This document shows, in pieces, positions 10,942-22,830 of a DNA stretch of 64,000 bases. How positions within the stretch are numbered: the first letter of the stretch is position 1; each line of letters starts with the position of its first letter. Source of the stretch: Anaeramoeba flamelloides (lineage: Eukaryota; Metamonada; Anaeramoebidae); assembly GCA_027625915.1 (NCBI GenBank), contig JANTQA010000076.1:930001-994000 (forward strand), read 5' to 3'. The notes under the pieces were generated by a model. That model had not been told where the DNA came from and did not search any database. It worked only from the letters and a program-made list of their open reading frames with translations. The position numbers and the translations under genes were made by a program.

Positions 10942-12158
10942 TTAAGGGACTAGTAAACTAAAAAAAATCTTCAAGTAAATTTACTCACAAATTCAAAAAA
11001 AATTTTACCGTATTTTGAAATTGAAAAATAAAATAAAAATCTGATAACTACAATACATCGATTACTTTTAATACTATTTTCAGAAATGAATTATTGTTTT
11101 TAAAAGACTGATCCATTTTTCTCATTTTTGAAAAGTTCAAAATCCAACATATTTCCAAATTATTTAAAAAAATTATTTTCTTTGAAAGAAGATTGAAATC
11201 TTATTGCCTGTAAAGGAAGTGTACAAAAATAAACTTTAAAAATGAAACCACTAAGTTCTAAAATAACCAATTTTAAAAAATCTACTTAATCTCAAAAAAA
11301 ATACAATAATTATTTTAAACTTGTAAAAAATATAATTTTTTGATTCAAAGAACAAACCAAATCTATTTTTTCTAGGGATTAAAGAAAAAATCTCAGAAAA
11401 AGAACCAAAGAATCGAATTAAAAATTCTCCCGAAATACTTTTTTAAAACCTGGAAAATTCAACTTATTATCTAAAGAAATACTTTTTCATTTGATTATTT
11501 ATAATTAATAATTTTAAACCAAATCTTAATTATTTCAGTAAGTCATTAACAACCCAATGATTAAATATATCAAATAGGTTTTACATTTATTTCTCAATTT
11601 TTTCAAGATTTTGCAACAAATAAAACAATTCAAATGCATATATCTAATAATAAAAAAAATAATAGATATTAAAAAATACCCGATTTTAATACAAATAGTT
11701 CCTTGTTTATACTCTTGATATTTGAAAAAGTATATTGATAAGTCTTTTAAATTTCAAGAAATTGAATAAATATTTGTGAATAAAATAAATGTTCAAATTT
11801 TTTAGATCTTCAAGGATACAATATTTGATTTATTTTTCATGTATTTTTAAAATATTATTAAAGCAACAACGTTACTTGTTCATAAAGACTCTCTGAAATT
11901 ACTAAAGGTGATATTTCTTCAAAAATTAAATTTTTTTGCAAATTTTTATTTTTCTAATTTGATCCAAAAACCCAACAAAAAAGGATCAGATCTTTTGACT
12001 GAAAATTCCATTGGAAAAATGAAATCTTTTAAAAATGATTATTCATTTCTCTAAAGTTGACAAACGAGGTTTCTTATTGGGTTTAATTGTATCCTTATGT
12101 AAATAATTACTCTATTACCTTTGGGAAAAAAAATAAATAAGAGTTACTAGTCCCTTAA
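10942..12158. mobile_element. TTAA-flanked non-autonomous element, family O
   Basis: 1,217 bp with TTAA at 10942-10945 and 12155-12158. Termini TTAAGGGACTAGTAAACT (left) and TTAAGGGACTAGTAACTC (right, read inward) match at 16 of 18 positions. No coding frame inside. It ends 255 bp before the homeobox start codon, so it may contribute to that gene's 5' region. Confidence 0.8.
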
Positions 12159-12413
12159 ATTTATGTTTTAAGAAAAACACACTAAAAAATCTTGTGACTT
12201 TCCATAGTTTTTCACTTTTTCAACTCCTTTCCCTTTTAAAAGTTTTGGAAAGTTTGAAAAGGTTTGTTAATTGTCTGAAAGTTTGAAATGGATAAAAGCT
12301 TAATAATATTCATGAAATTTTTTGTAGTGAAAAAAACAAAGAATTGTTCATTTTTTCAAAAAAATACCAATCCACAAAAATTACACCAATAATTCCAACA
12401 CGTTTTCAAAAAA

Positions 12414-13382
12414 ATGGTATACAGAAAGCCAACACTGTTTTCAAACACTAACCAACAGGCTTTACAATCCAACACACCGATCTTGCCAACAACGAATCTA
12501 CCATTAACTAATAATTTTTATTTCTACCAAAGCCAGATCCCGATACCTAATAGGATAGCAACAAACACTGATCCAAGAAAACGAACACACGAGCCATGTC
12601 TTGACGCGAAATTAAGCAACGGTAATCCTAACCAACCCAAAAAAAGAAACTCCAATGTCAAGAAAAAAACACAAAGGAAAATGCAAAATCCCAAGCAAAA
12701 CAAAATTAGCCAAAACCAAAAACAAACCAAACAAAACAAACCAATTGAAGAAGAGACAAAACCAAAAGTAAAAGTCAGAAGAAGAACAACAAAAAAAGAG
12801 CTCGAATATTTGCGAGCTAAATTTGTGGAAAATTCCAAGATGTCAGTTGATCAGTTGCATGATATTGCACGTGTTCTTGGTTGGGATATTAAAAGGGTTT
12901 CGAGGTGGTTTACAAACCAAAGAACTCGTACGCCAAAGGACTCTTTGCTCTTAATCGAAAGGAAACAAAAACAAAAAACCCAAAACCTCGTCAAAACGCT
13001 ACAAATTAATTCAATGACAAATAGCAATCGGAACATGAAATTTTTGAGGTGGGTCGGAGAAGTTTCCAATTTAATGATCCAAGATATTGCAAGGATTTCT
13101 AGACTTGACGGAAACAAACTCAAAGATCGCGAAAACCGTATTACCTCGATAAAGCATTTACAATCCTTAATTCAACAGACACAACAACAAATCGTTAACC
13201 AAAGAAGAAGAGAAGATCGCCTCTTTGAATCGATTTCGTTATACGACGACGACGAGGACGAAGAGGACGATGACGAGGACGACGACGATGATCAAGACGA
13301 AGATTTAGGTGATGTCATAGATGTTGTTGTTCAGAAAGTAAACAATCAAAATATCATTAACAATTTCAATTCGCAATATTAA
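12414..13382 (+). CDS. Homeodomain transcription factor
   Basis: Intronless 322-aa frame from ATG 12414 to TAA. A Gln/Asn/Pro-rich and basic N-terminus (about 1-117) leads to a homeodomain at about 118-177. It has the standard 60-residue spacing with no TALE three-residue insertion: L16, F20, A35, V45, then helix 3 KRVSRWFTNQRTR with W48, F49, N51, R53, and Arg at position 5. Position 50, which helps set DNA base preference, is Thr rather than the common Gln, Lys or Ile. A second conserved-looking part (about 205-275) contains a Gln/Arg-rich probable coiled coil. An acidic Asp/Glu run follows at about 278-296, possibly an activation or chromatin-binding tail. Expected to be a nuclear DNA-binding regulator; targets unknown. 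Confidence 0.93.
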   Translation: MVYRKPTLFSNTNQQALQSNTPILPTTNLPLTNNFYFYQSQIPIPNRIATNTDPRKRTHEPCLDAKLSNGNPNQPKKRNSNVKKKTQRKMQNPKQNKISQNQKQTKQNKPIEEETKPKVKVRRRTTKKELEYLRAKFVENSKMSVDQLHDIARVLGWDIKRVSRWFTNQRTRTPKDSLLLIERKQKQKTQNLVKTLQINSMTNSNRNMKFLRWVGEVSNLMIQDIARISRLDGNKLKDRENRITSIKHLQSLIQQTQQQIVNQRRREDRLFESISLYDDDEDEEDDDEDDDDDQDEDLGDVIDVVVQKVNNQNIINNFNSQY

Positions 13383-13434
13383 GAATCGAAATCTTTTAAT
13401 TAATCAAAATTTTAACAGTAAAACTTTTCAAATA

Positions 13435-13608
13435 ATGATGGGAAGTGGAAAATTAGAAGAATTTATTGTTGAAGACTTTGATCAATTTAAAAATAAAAGT
13501 TTATTAAGATTAGGAACACTACAGTATCGATCAAAAGAAAAATATATCCTTTTTAATAACAAATTAAAAAATAGCAAAAAACAAAAAGAGAATTTAAAAA
13601 ATTCATAA
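13435..13608 (+). CDS. Possible 57-aa small protein
   Basis: ATG ATG at 13435, stop TAA at 13606-13608, starting 52 bp after the homeobox stop. Acidic then Lys-rich (EEFIVEDFDQFKNKSLLRLG early). Codon use resembles coding DNA more than the flanks, and CAG follows a pyrimidine-poor run just upstream. I found no donor in the right phase to join it to the homeobox frame, so it is either a separate small gene or chance. Confidence 0.3.
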   Translation: MMGSGKLEEFIVEDFDQFKNKSLLRLGTLQYRSKEKYILFNNKLKNSKKQKENLKNS

Positions 13609-13790
13609 ATTTGTAATATTCAATACCACAACCCCAATTGAATTTTTTTTTTTTTTATTATTTATTTTAATTTATTTTTGAGAGAGTTAACTGTTCAATT
13701 CTAATTAATTTCCTTAATGTCATAATTTCAAAATGTGTTCATTTTCAAAGAAAATCAATGATACAAATAGCTAATTAATTCTACACAAGA

Positions 13791-14611
13791 GTAAATATAG
13801 AATGTTGTCGAAAATAGAGTTTTTCCAATTTTAGAGATAAATAAAGAGTTCCATGTATTTATCCAATTTTTGGTAATATTAAATACAATATCTGATTATG
13901 TTAATAGACTAAGAACAATTTTAATCAAAAAATCGTTTGGCAAATACCGATCTTTCAATTTTAAAAAAAAAATAATTTTTCGAACAAAGTTTTCTTGTTC
14001 GCCAACCGACTTTATATTGAAAATATATTTACTGTTGAGAGAAAAATGTTGGACACAGAAAAATGGTTGGAAACCATTTTTAATTGGGAATATTAGTAAA
14101 ATTGAAAATCAAATCCTATTGATAACAAGGTGAATTTTATATAAATCCAGGTTTAAAGGTGTTACAAGTTCATTAATATGTGGTGCGTATAAAATATTCA
14201 TTTGAATGGTTGTTAACTAAAGTAGATTATGCTATTTTAACAAAAATCCAAGTTTTAGTAAAGTTTATTATTAATTCTGAAAATGGTAATTTTTAAACTT
14301 GATTTAGATTATAAGAGATAAGGTTTTGAAAAAGTAGAATTACATAATCCTTATTCTAATAAGCAAATTATTGTTATTTTCTTTAGTTATTTTACAAACA
14401 AAAGGAATTAAAAATCATTTTCAATAAGGTTCCCAATTAAAATTGCTGTCCAAATATTTTTCTCTGTCCAACATTTTTCTAACAACAGTTAAGCTTAAAA
14501 ATCAAAACTGATGTTTTGTTTACTATTACCAAAATTGGAATAAATACATGGAACTGTTTATTTATCTCTACGATTGGAAAAACTCTATTTTCGACAACAT
14601 CCTATATTTAC
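13791..14611. mobile_element. Long-TIR element, family U
   Basis: About 820 bp with inverted arms of roughly 90 bp (13791-13883 and 14519-14611). Both arms read GTAAATATAG, then GTTGTCGAAAATAGAG, TTTTTCCAA and GTTCCATGTATTTAT. A smaller inverted pair lies inside, around 14045 and 14430-14480 (TTGGACA and GGGAA phrases). No protein recognised. Long arms suggest a MULE-like or foldback element; the target duplication is not clear. Confidence 0.7.
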
Positions 14612-14864
14612 ATATGTGCATAAATCAAGAAATGGAATAATCAAAAGAATTTTTTATTTTTGTTTAGAATTAAATATTCTCTTTTGGGTAACAAAAATAT
14701 TAAAATTAACCATTGTGAAAAAAAATTTTGTTTATAAAAAAAAATTTGTTCAATCAAAAATTTATTTTTGTATATTAAATAGTAAATTTAGCAAAATATT
14801 TTTTGATCAAAGTATCATTTTATGAAAAAAACTTGCATTTAAGTAAAAACAAAGACATAATCAA

Positions 14865-15431
14865 TGATAATTTTCAAAAAAAATATTATTTCCTTACGTT
14901 TTGATACTTTCGAATTGCTTTGGAAAGTTACAAGAATAAGAAATGAATTTTAATCACAAACCTTACTATAAAGTTTAATTGTTTTTTTTATTAGATTACA
15001 TTCCAAGATCAGGTTAGTGATTGTTTGGGAAAACCAAAAATGAATAATTGTTTTAAATTATGGTTTGTTCATGATGGATTTTTATATTTTAAATGGTTTC
15101 TAAAATCTTAACATTTAGTTATTTTAAAGTTTTGATTGTAAAACATTAGTTGTAATCAATCTATTTTGAAAAAAAATATCTTTTAATGAAGATTATTTGA
15201 TTCAATTTGGTTTAAAAGGATATTTAAGAATAATCTTGATAAATTCACGTTATATAAACTATGGTAAATACCGTATTGAATAAATATTATTGAATATTTC
15301 TCCATAATCAGTTATCTTTCTTTTTAGTAAATTTTTAGAATAAAAATTCAATTTTTGTTCTTTTCGCTTTCCAAAGCAGTTCCAAAGTATTAAAATGCAA
15401 TGAAATAATATTTTTTATGAAAATGTTAAAT
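14865..15431. mobile_element. TIR element, family V
   Basis: About 567 bp with inverted arms of about 70 bp. The left arm carries AATATTATTTCC and GAATTGCTTTGGAAAG. The right arm read inward carries AATATTATTTCA and GAACTGCTTTGGAAAG. No coding frame. It follows family U by about 250 bp. Confidence 0.6.
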
Positions 15432-15714
15432 TGAAATGACTATCTTTTTTCTTAAATGTTGGATTTGTTCATAAAATTTTACTTTAATCAAAAAACATTT
15501 TACAATATTTACTATTTAAAAAACAAAAGGAATTTTGACTGACCCAAATGTTTTTCACAATTGTAAGTAATAAATTATATTCAAAAATAGTTCATACTCT
15601 AATTTATTTTAATTTAAAATTAATAAAAACCCCATTTAAAAATTTTGGACATACCCGAAATGAAAAATAGTAAAAAAATACTCAATTTATGGTATTTTTC
15701 ATAACGTAATATAA

Positions 15715-16160
15715 AAAATATTAAATTTACTTTAAGCGTTAATGTTTTTATAAGTAATCATTTTCATCCAAATATAAGTAAAAAATATAAAACGAAACAA
15801 TTATAATTGTCCTGTTAAAAATTACGAAATAAACAGAACAAAAAAATGTATTGACAGATTTTTTGAAATTTAACCAAAATTATTGATCGATCAAATAATT
15901 AAATACGATCAACTAATTGTATGTTGGTTGCTCTATTTAAAAAATTCATTTTTACCTTCGATTTCCACTTGAAAAAAATATACCAGATTTAAATAAAAAG
16001 ATTTAGTGACTAGAAAAAAGGAAAGGAAAACAAAACAAAATAGATAAAAAATGAAATAGTTTGTATAACCAAAATTATTTCCAAATTGAATGTAAAGTGG
16101 GGTATTGTTATTCAATCAACTGTTTAAACTGTGTCCATTTTTTTGGAATTTAGTTTAGGA
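15715..16160 (+). repeat. Dispersed repeat W, copy 2
   Basis: Matches 29770-30240 in the same orientation and 2430-2990 inverted, from the ATCATTTTCATCCAAATA phrase through TTGATCGATCAAATAATTAA to the TTTTTTGGAATTTAG end. Confidence 0.6.
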
Positions 16161-16673
16161 AAGATGTTATTCTTTTAGTAACTAACATTATATATTCACA
16201 ATTTTTTTCACTGTACTTAATGAGTTGAAACCGAAAATACTATTTTTTTAATTAATATTTTAAGTAATTAAATACCTTTATCCCAAAAATAATTAATTTT
16301 GAAAATCTTAAAATAAGGAATATAAAATTTCCATGAATTATAACTTTTTTTGTTCCGAAAAATATATGGTAAACATTATCTGGCTTAAAGACATTATATT
16401 ATACAAATAAACGATGAAATTATATTATTATCTAACCGTTCTAATACGATAAAATTTTAGTTTCTTTGTTTTTTTTTTTCTTTATTTTAATAGGGTTAAA
16501 TTAATTTCCTATTAGAGTAATTATTTTTTTTATTTTCTAGGATAAAATGTAAAAACTACGATTTTAGTATATCATGTTGGATTTAGAATAAAGAATTATT
16601 AAATTATATTAATAATTCGATTTTTAACTGAACAAAAAAGAATATCTTTTTTTGATACTCAAAAACTCTTTAC

Positions 16674-16868
16674 AGTCAGTTCCACTTTTAAGGCACAAAC
16701 TTCCAACAAAATTTAATTCACAATAAAAATCCCAAATTAAGGTACAAAATTCAGATTCTAGTAAAATAAATTGTGGAAAAAAAAATTCCAAATTTTGTGC
16801 TTTAATTTGAGATTTTTTTTTGTACCTTAAAAAAATTCCAAATTTGTGTCTTAAAAGTTGAACTGACT
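16674..16868. mobile_element. Palindromic MITE, family P copy 2
   Basis: About 195 bp. AGTCAGTTCCACTTTTAAGG at the left pairs with the inverted right end ending GAACTGACT. The left flank reads TTAC, close to the TA expected of Tc1/mariner-type MITEs. Confidence 0.85.
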
Positions 16869-16989
16869 TTAATATAACTAATCAAAATTATGAAATTTAA
16901 TACTATTGTCGGTAATTTTTCATCAAAGCTTCAATGGTTAGAAACCTGAAGATAATAAAGAAAAAATTTAATAAAGAAAAATTGAAAAG

Positions 16990-17700
16990 AAAAAATTCCA
17001 AAATAGTTAGAAAATATACAAATTCATGTACATAGTACCGTACTCTTCGGAGTCATGTAATACCAGTTTATTAATCACAGATTATGAAATATTTATTTAT
17101 TACTGATAATATTTCTATCGGGTTTTTACTCCTCTTGTTTCAGGAGAAGTATTGTCAAGCGCCTAGTTTTTTTTGATTTAAGAAATAAAAAAAAAATTAA
17201 AAAATTTTGTTTTTATTTCTTAAATTAAAAAAAATCTAAAGGTGGAATTCCAGAATTAGAAATAATTTAGTAAAATGAAGATTTTACTCAATTCTTTCAA
17301 ATCCTAGAAAATCTAACGCCAGTGTTTTTTTTTTAATTTGGTTATGTGAATGAAATAATATTTTTTTTTACTTTAATATTTTAATCTTTTTTCTTCTTCT
17401 CTTTTTTTATTTAGTAAATTTTCTTTGATTACTCTTTTCGCACAATAAATAAATAAATAAATAGAGTCCCATTTTTCAGAGCTGTGGAATACAAATTATT
17501 AATCAAATGTTGTGGAATTTTAATATGAAATCGGTAATCTTTCTATCATTTTTTTGCTCCTCTATTGTGAATTCTAGGGATTTGTCATCAATTTTCTTCT
17601 GGTGCCAAGGTTTTCTTGTGATTTTTTGGTTTTCTTTGTAAAATATATTATTTTCAAAATAAACGATAAAATCAAGATAAAACCACAGCAAGTGCCTGTT
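16990..17700. repeat. Repeat cluster with two diverged copies of one unit
   Basis: The unit at about 17040-17165 (TTATTAATCACAG, TTACTCCTCTTG, ending AAGCGCCTAG) recurs diverged at 17480-17700 (TTATTAATCAAATG, TGCTCCTCTATTG, ending AAGTGCCTG). Each is followed by a long T run. Between them, 17215-17330 is an imperfect palindrome of the CCAGAATT/ACTCAATTCTTT family also seen at 29135-29215, 42150-42240 and 42600-42690. A minus-strand frame across 17503-17688 lacks an ATG. Confidence 0.5.
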
Positions 17701-19695
17701 TTTTTTAAAAAAAAATTGGTCATATAAATAATAATATTATTTTTTATTGATATTTCTTTGTTCTTCTTGTCTCTATTTCTATTATAATTTTCTTTAATTA
17801 CTCCTTTCTAGAAATAAATAAATAACAAATATATTTTTTTCCATTTATTATTTGTGGTATCTCACAATTTTTAAAATAATTTCTATTAATATAATATATA
17901 AAAGATTTAAGAGTTAAATTTTTTGATGTGATAAATTTGTGGGTGTTGTCAATTGTCCATAAAAAAACTAATTTTTTACTAACAAATACTTTTTTTGAAT
18001 AAATTTATTGTTTTTTTTTACAAACAGTTATTTTTTTATGGAAAATTTACTTTCTCATAAAGTTATTCTTTCTTCTATATATAATTTATTTAAGAATATA
18101 TTTATTGAGAAATTGTAAATATATTTATAGAGCTATTTGTTTTAATTCTTCAATTATAAAAACAAAAATATTTTTTTTTGGGAAATTAAACCATAATAAA
18201 AGATTTCAAACAATAAATTGTATCTTTATTTACCAATTATTAAAAATAAAAAAAGGAAAGAAAAACAATTTTATGAAAAATACTTTTAATTTAAAAATTA
18301 TGATACAAATAAATATCAACTATCAAATTGTGGAAAAAAGTTATCATTTAGGTTAGAAGAGTTTTTTAAAAATGTATTTTCGATTTAAAAAATTGAATTC
18401 TTAGGTATAAAGAGATTTTGATTAAATATAAACCATCGATTATAAAAAAATAATTAGGATTTCCTACGTAAATATAACTAAAATTTAAATTGAAGAAAAA
18501 GAAAAACAATAAAACGAAGATAGTATGTTTTTCAAAAAATAACTATTAATCTGTTGATAGTATGTAGTTTTTTGTCTTAAAAATGTAAATATACCAAATG
18601 ATATCTACTTTTCTGTTACAGATACTGTTTGAATTATTTAACTGAAAAATAAAAAATTTTGATCTAAAAGTAACAATAATTGTGAATTTTTCTATTTTAT
18701 CCCTCTTAACTATTTAATCATGGAAATTCAATTTTTTTTCGAATTAAAAATCCAATTTAGGGTGTTGGTAAATCTTACCAAATCTTACTAAATCTTATTC
18801 AGTGAGATAGAAGAAGGAAAAAATGTAATAATTTTTATTCTTAATTTCCTGGAAACACAAAATAAAATTGACAATAAAGAAAAAACTTTTTTTTTGTAAC
18901 ACATCCACATTACTTCAATTATTTTAAATCATGATACAGCGAAGAGTGCCTTTATTTTTTTTTAGATTTGAAAGTTTAGTTAACAGAGTTTTATATTTCC
19001 ACATAAGAAATCAAAATTGAAGGAAATAGAAAAATTTTAGATTACTAACCATTTTTTATTACTATAATTAAGTTAAAAATTATAAAATTTGCATAAAAGT
19101 ATCTTGTCAAGTATGGAATTCACTTAAAAAAAAAATATTTTCTATAATATACTCACTAAACTTTTAATTTTTTTTTTGAAACAACAAAACTCTTTACTCG
19201 CTTGTGAAAATTATATTTTCATTGAGATTTCTGAAGATAAAATACAACAAAACCTTTCCATCAACATTAAAACCCACTTTTTCTCAACAAAAAAAAATTA
19301 TTTTTATGAGAAACAATATAAAATTAAAAAATTGTACAAAATTTAAGTTTAAATAAATATTGTGTATATTGGTAAGGGGTGTTCAATTCAAAACATCAGT
19401 ATTAAACAGTAACTTTATTCACAAAGGTTATATTTGTAAAATCAATTTAAGAACAAAAACCAAAAAAATAAAGAGAAAATCATAATTTTTCTTTCAGTAT
19501 TAATATGATTTAGTATATAAACAAACAATTGAAGTACAGTGACCAAAAATTTCCGAATATCGAAACTTTTACAGTTAGATCTGTTTTTTAAAAGTGTTTA
19601 GAATGGTTTTCATTATTTTCTGCAATAAAAAGTGATTATTTGTCTTTTTCATTCACATTTTTCTTAATAAGTGTGTTTGTGTTTAGGTATGAAAA
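17701..19695. other. AT-rich intergenic DNA
   Basis: No gene recognised. Small features: three near-copies of AAATCTTACCA at about 18770-18800, and a lone TACAGTGACCAAAAATTT at about 19535 that resembles a family T terminus without a partner. The last few hundred bases must hold the TRM6 5' region. Confidence 0.45.
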
Positions 19696-21378
19696 ATGAT
19701 AAAATATTCATTTAGAAAAATATCAAAAAACCATTTTCTTGATCTAATTGTTGAATATTTTGATGAACATGTGTATTACTTTTTAAATTGGATTGGATCA
19801 AAAGGTTTTAAGGCAAACTTTAATATTGTCAATGGTTCCTTAGAAATAAAAAAATACATCAATCTTTTCATTTTTACTTTTTTTTTCCTTTCAAAATTTT
19901 TATCTTTATCGCTAATGGGAGAAATTGTTCAAGAAAACGAAAATATTTTTCTCAAGTTTAATAACGATCTAACAAAAATTTATATGCCAGTTAAAGGAAA
20001 AAAAGCACGCATTAAAAAAAAAGTGTTTTTCAATTTTGATAAGATTATCGGTTTACCTTATGGAAGCATCTTAAAATATGAAGAAGGAGATTTTTTACGT
20101 ATCAAAAGTGTACCTAATTACCAACGTGGAACTCTAGATACCACTCACAAGGAACGGACCAAGGGCAGCGAGTATACTAAAAAAAAATATCAACAAAAGC
20201 TTGAAAAAAAAACCTTAATATTTGCTGTCATATTAAAATGCACAACAAAAACAATTTCGGAATATTATTTTTCAAAAAAATCACAAAATATAGGTTTTCT
20301 AAGATACGACACCCTTTCAAGACTAGTTTTGTATTCACAAATATTCGCTGGTTTAAACATCAATAACAATCAAATTCAACAAAATAAAAAACAACAGAAA
20401 AAAGTTTATCTAGTTTTTGATGATTGTGGAGGGATAGTTACTGGATCTTTACTGGAAAGACTTAAAATTATTCCTCGAAAACAAGTATTATTTAAAAATT
20501 CAAAAGAAATCCAAGTCGAGAAAGAAAATACTTGTCTTGGAAATGATCAAGAAAAAGAAAATAATAAAGATAAAGAAAACAATAAAGAAAAAGAAAATTA
20601 TGAAGAAAAAGAAGATAATAAAATAAAAGAAAATAATAAAGAAAAAGAAAATAATAAAGAAAAAGAAAATAATGAAGAAAAAGAAAGTAATGAAGAAATG
20701 AAGCTCGAAATTCCTCTTGAAAAAGAAAAAAACCGAAAGCGGAAACATCCAAAAAACAAAAAACAAAAATTCAAAAAACAAAAATTCAAAAAACAAAAAA
20801 ACAAAAAGAAAAAAAAAAAAGAAGATTTTCTTCCTTCTGATAGTATTATTTTAAGGGTGTTTAATAACAAAAACGGTCTACCAAAAAATGTGCTTGATAA
20901 ATATAATTTTGGTGAAGAATTTAAAAAGAAACACCTCTTAAATTGTAAACTATGTTGGTTATTGGAGATTCTAGGCATCAGAAAATGTTCGAAAAAAGAA
21001 AAAAAATTTGATCTTCGAAATCAAGGAGATCAATATTCAAAATATCATTTGGTTAAAAATCTTCTGGAAAGCACCCAAATGAAAGTTGAAAGTTTAGTAA
21101 TAGCATCACCCGAAATGTACATTGTTGAAATATTTCAACTTTTATTTCCTTTATTGCGTGGAGCATGTCCCTTTGTAATTTATTCCCCTTACCTCCAATT
21201 ATTAACTCAAATCTTCCACTATATTAAAAATGAGAAAATGGCAATTAAATTTTCAATGACAGAAACCTTCATGAGAAAATATCAAGTATTTGAAATGAGA
21301 ACCCATCCTAAAATGGCAAACGAGGGGGTCTCTGGGTTGTTATTTAAGGGGTTTAAATTATATCAACAAGACAATTAA
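19696..21378 (+). CDS. TRM6: tRNA m1A58 methyltransferase non-catalytic subunit TRM6
   Basis: TRM6 (Gcd10) pairs with catalytic TRM61 to make m1A58 in the T-loop of tRNAs, notably initiator tRNA. The family start probably lies at the ATG at 19915, giving 487 aa, close to yeast and human TRM6. The frame is open from the ATG at 19696, adding 73 aa. Family blocks, numbered from 19915: FFNFDKIIGLPYGS near the N-terminus; RYDTLSRLVLYSQIFAGLN and VYLVFDDCGGIVTGSLLERL (Rossmann-like core of the inactive methyltransferase fold); then SLVIASPEMY, PFVIYSPYLQ, and the hallmark KYQVFEMRTHPKM near the end. A low-complexity insert of EKENNK-type hexads (20530-20700) and a Lys-rich run interrupt the core, typical of this genome. 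No intron detected. No SAM-binding GxGxG is seen, as expected for this subunit. Confidence 0.93.
   Translation: MIKYSFRKISKNHFLDLIVEYFDEHVYYFLNWIGSKGFKANFNIVNGSLEIKKYINLFIFTFFFLSKFLSLSLMGEIVQENENIFLKFNNDLTKIYMPVKGKKARIKKKVFFNFDKIIGLPYGSILKYEEGDFLRIKSVPNYQRGTLDTTHKERTKGSEYTKKKYQQKLEKKTLIFAVILKCTTKTISEYYFSKKSQNIGFLRYDTLSRLVLYSQIFAGLNINNNQIQQNKKQQKKVYLVFDDCGGIVTGSLLERLKIIPRKQVLFKNSKEIQVEKENTCLGNDQEKENNKDKENNKEKENYEEKEDNKIKENNKEKENNKEKENNEEKESNEEMKLEIPLEKEKNRKRKHPKNKKQKFKKQKFKKQKNKKKKKKEDFLPSDSIILRVFNNKNGLPKNVLDKYNFGEEFKKKHLLNCKLCWLLEILGIRKCSKKEKKFDLRNQGDQYSKYHLVKNLLESTQMKVESLVIASPEMYIVEIFQLLFPLLRGACPFVIYSPYLQLLTQIFHYIKNEKMAIKFSMTETFMRKYQVFEMRTHPKMANEGVSGLLFKGFKLYQQDN
20546..20697 (+). repeat. 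18-bp tandem coding repeat in TRM6
   Basis: Imperfect copies of GAAAAAGAAAATAATAAA encode a Glu/Lys/Asn hexad repeat. Likely length-variable and sited in a surface loop of the protein. Confidence 0.8.
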
Positions 21379-21703
21379 AATTTTCAAAAATATTTTAGAT
21401 TTGTATTCGGTACATTTTGATATAACATGCTCACGAACAATAAAGGTAAAATATTTGACTTGAAAGTTTCAAAATTAATAATGCAATTTTCAATATTAAT
21501 TACAAAATATTTGAAATAATCCAAACATGTGGATAGAATGTATTGTAATGATCAAAAAAAAAAAATTGAATCTTAGAACGAGTAGATTTAAGATTATAAG
21601 AGCTTATAATCTAATCTATATTTAATAAATAATAAAATAAATTAAATATTTAGTTATAATATTATTATTTTTTTGATCTTGTTTTTCAAAATTTGTTAAT
21701 ATA

Positions 21704-21739
<36 letters not shown>

Positions 21740-22830
21740 GATTCAGTATAGGAATTGTAAAATGAAATTATGATCAGATGGTATACATAAAGATATATTT
21801 AATAATATAATTTATAATAGATATGTATTATATTATATATCTTAATATACAGATGAATGATGTTTTTTCTAAAGAATTTCTTTTATTGAATATAAATATC
21901 TGAAATTGATTAGAATATTCTTGAACCCAACTCTAGATTCATTATTTTGGTTTAAAAAAACCCCATAATCTTTTGCTGAAAATTGAAAAAAAATTAAAAA
22001 TATTTTCAACATTTTATTATTTTTAAGACACTAAAATCAAAATAATTTAAAGATCGGCCAAAAGGATGTTGTTTACTTGTTTTTCTTGGGAATTCAAATT
22101 AATAAAGAAAATTAATTTTATTTTTTTGGAAAATTTGAAATTTCCATTAAAATTTTTTTCTTGAAAAATACAACTCCTTTTTTTTTATGTAACCAAGCGA
22201 AACATACACCACCAAAATAAAAAAAATTTTTAAAACAAAAAATGGAAATTAAACTATTCTTTCTATAAGTCGAGAAATTAAATTTCCCTTTTTTGTTATT
22301 TTCTTCAATTGAAAAAAGATAAAATCTAATTATTGTCAAACATTCAAGTGATAAATGATTTTCTTTCCAGTGTTTATGTGTAATTTTTAAACCCCGCTTA
22401 CCAATAAATAATCTCAAAAATCAAATTTCATTTATAAAAATGAGTATAAATCCCCGAGGTCTATTAAATACTTTATTTTTTTAATAAAAATTTCACTTCA
22501 AAAAAAGTAATTAAATCCTATTTTCATTCTTACTCTAATACAAAATAAAGTTTTATCCCTTCTGAATTTAAAATTGTAAGAGTAGTTTTCTAAAAAAAAA
22601 ATATTCTAAATAAATAAAAGATTTACCTGCTTATTGTTTGAAAAAAATTTGTATTTCAAGGTATTTTTTTTTTTTAGTGAAAATATAACTTGGAAAATTT
22701 TTTATGAACAAAAAACATAATATATAAACTTTTTTACCCTTTTTAAAATCAAATTTGGACAAGTAGCCTTTGTTAAATACAAAATTTATAAATTTTTAAT
22801 TATGTTTTCATAATACTCAAAAATTGTTAC
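21379..22830. other. Intergenic DNA with an (AT)n tract
   Basis: AT-rich, no gene recognised. A pure TA/AT microsatellite of about 32 bases spans 21706-21737. A minus-strand open frame at 22118-22417 is Lys/Phe-rich without family features and is not called. Confidence 0.45.

Noticed and set aside
12524-13123. Minus-strand frames opposite the homeobox gene
   Set aside because: Shadow frames; homeodomain residues on the plus strand are unambiguous.
17503-17691. Minus-strand 62-codon frame with a Trp/His/Lys patch
   Set aside because: No ATG (starts at TTG), and the same DNA is one copy of a diverged repeat pair with 17040-17165.
19534-19580. Family T terminus just upstream of TRM6
   Set aside because: Only about 15 bases resemble CAGTGATCAAAA, with no interior or partner end.
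20492-20978. Minus-strand Phe/Leu-rich repetitive frames over TRM6
   Set aside because: Mirror of the EKENNK coding repeat, not a gene.
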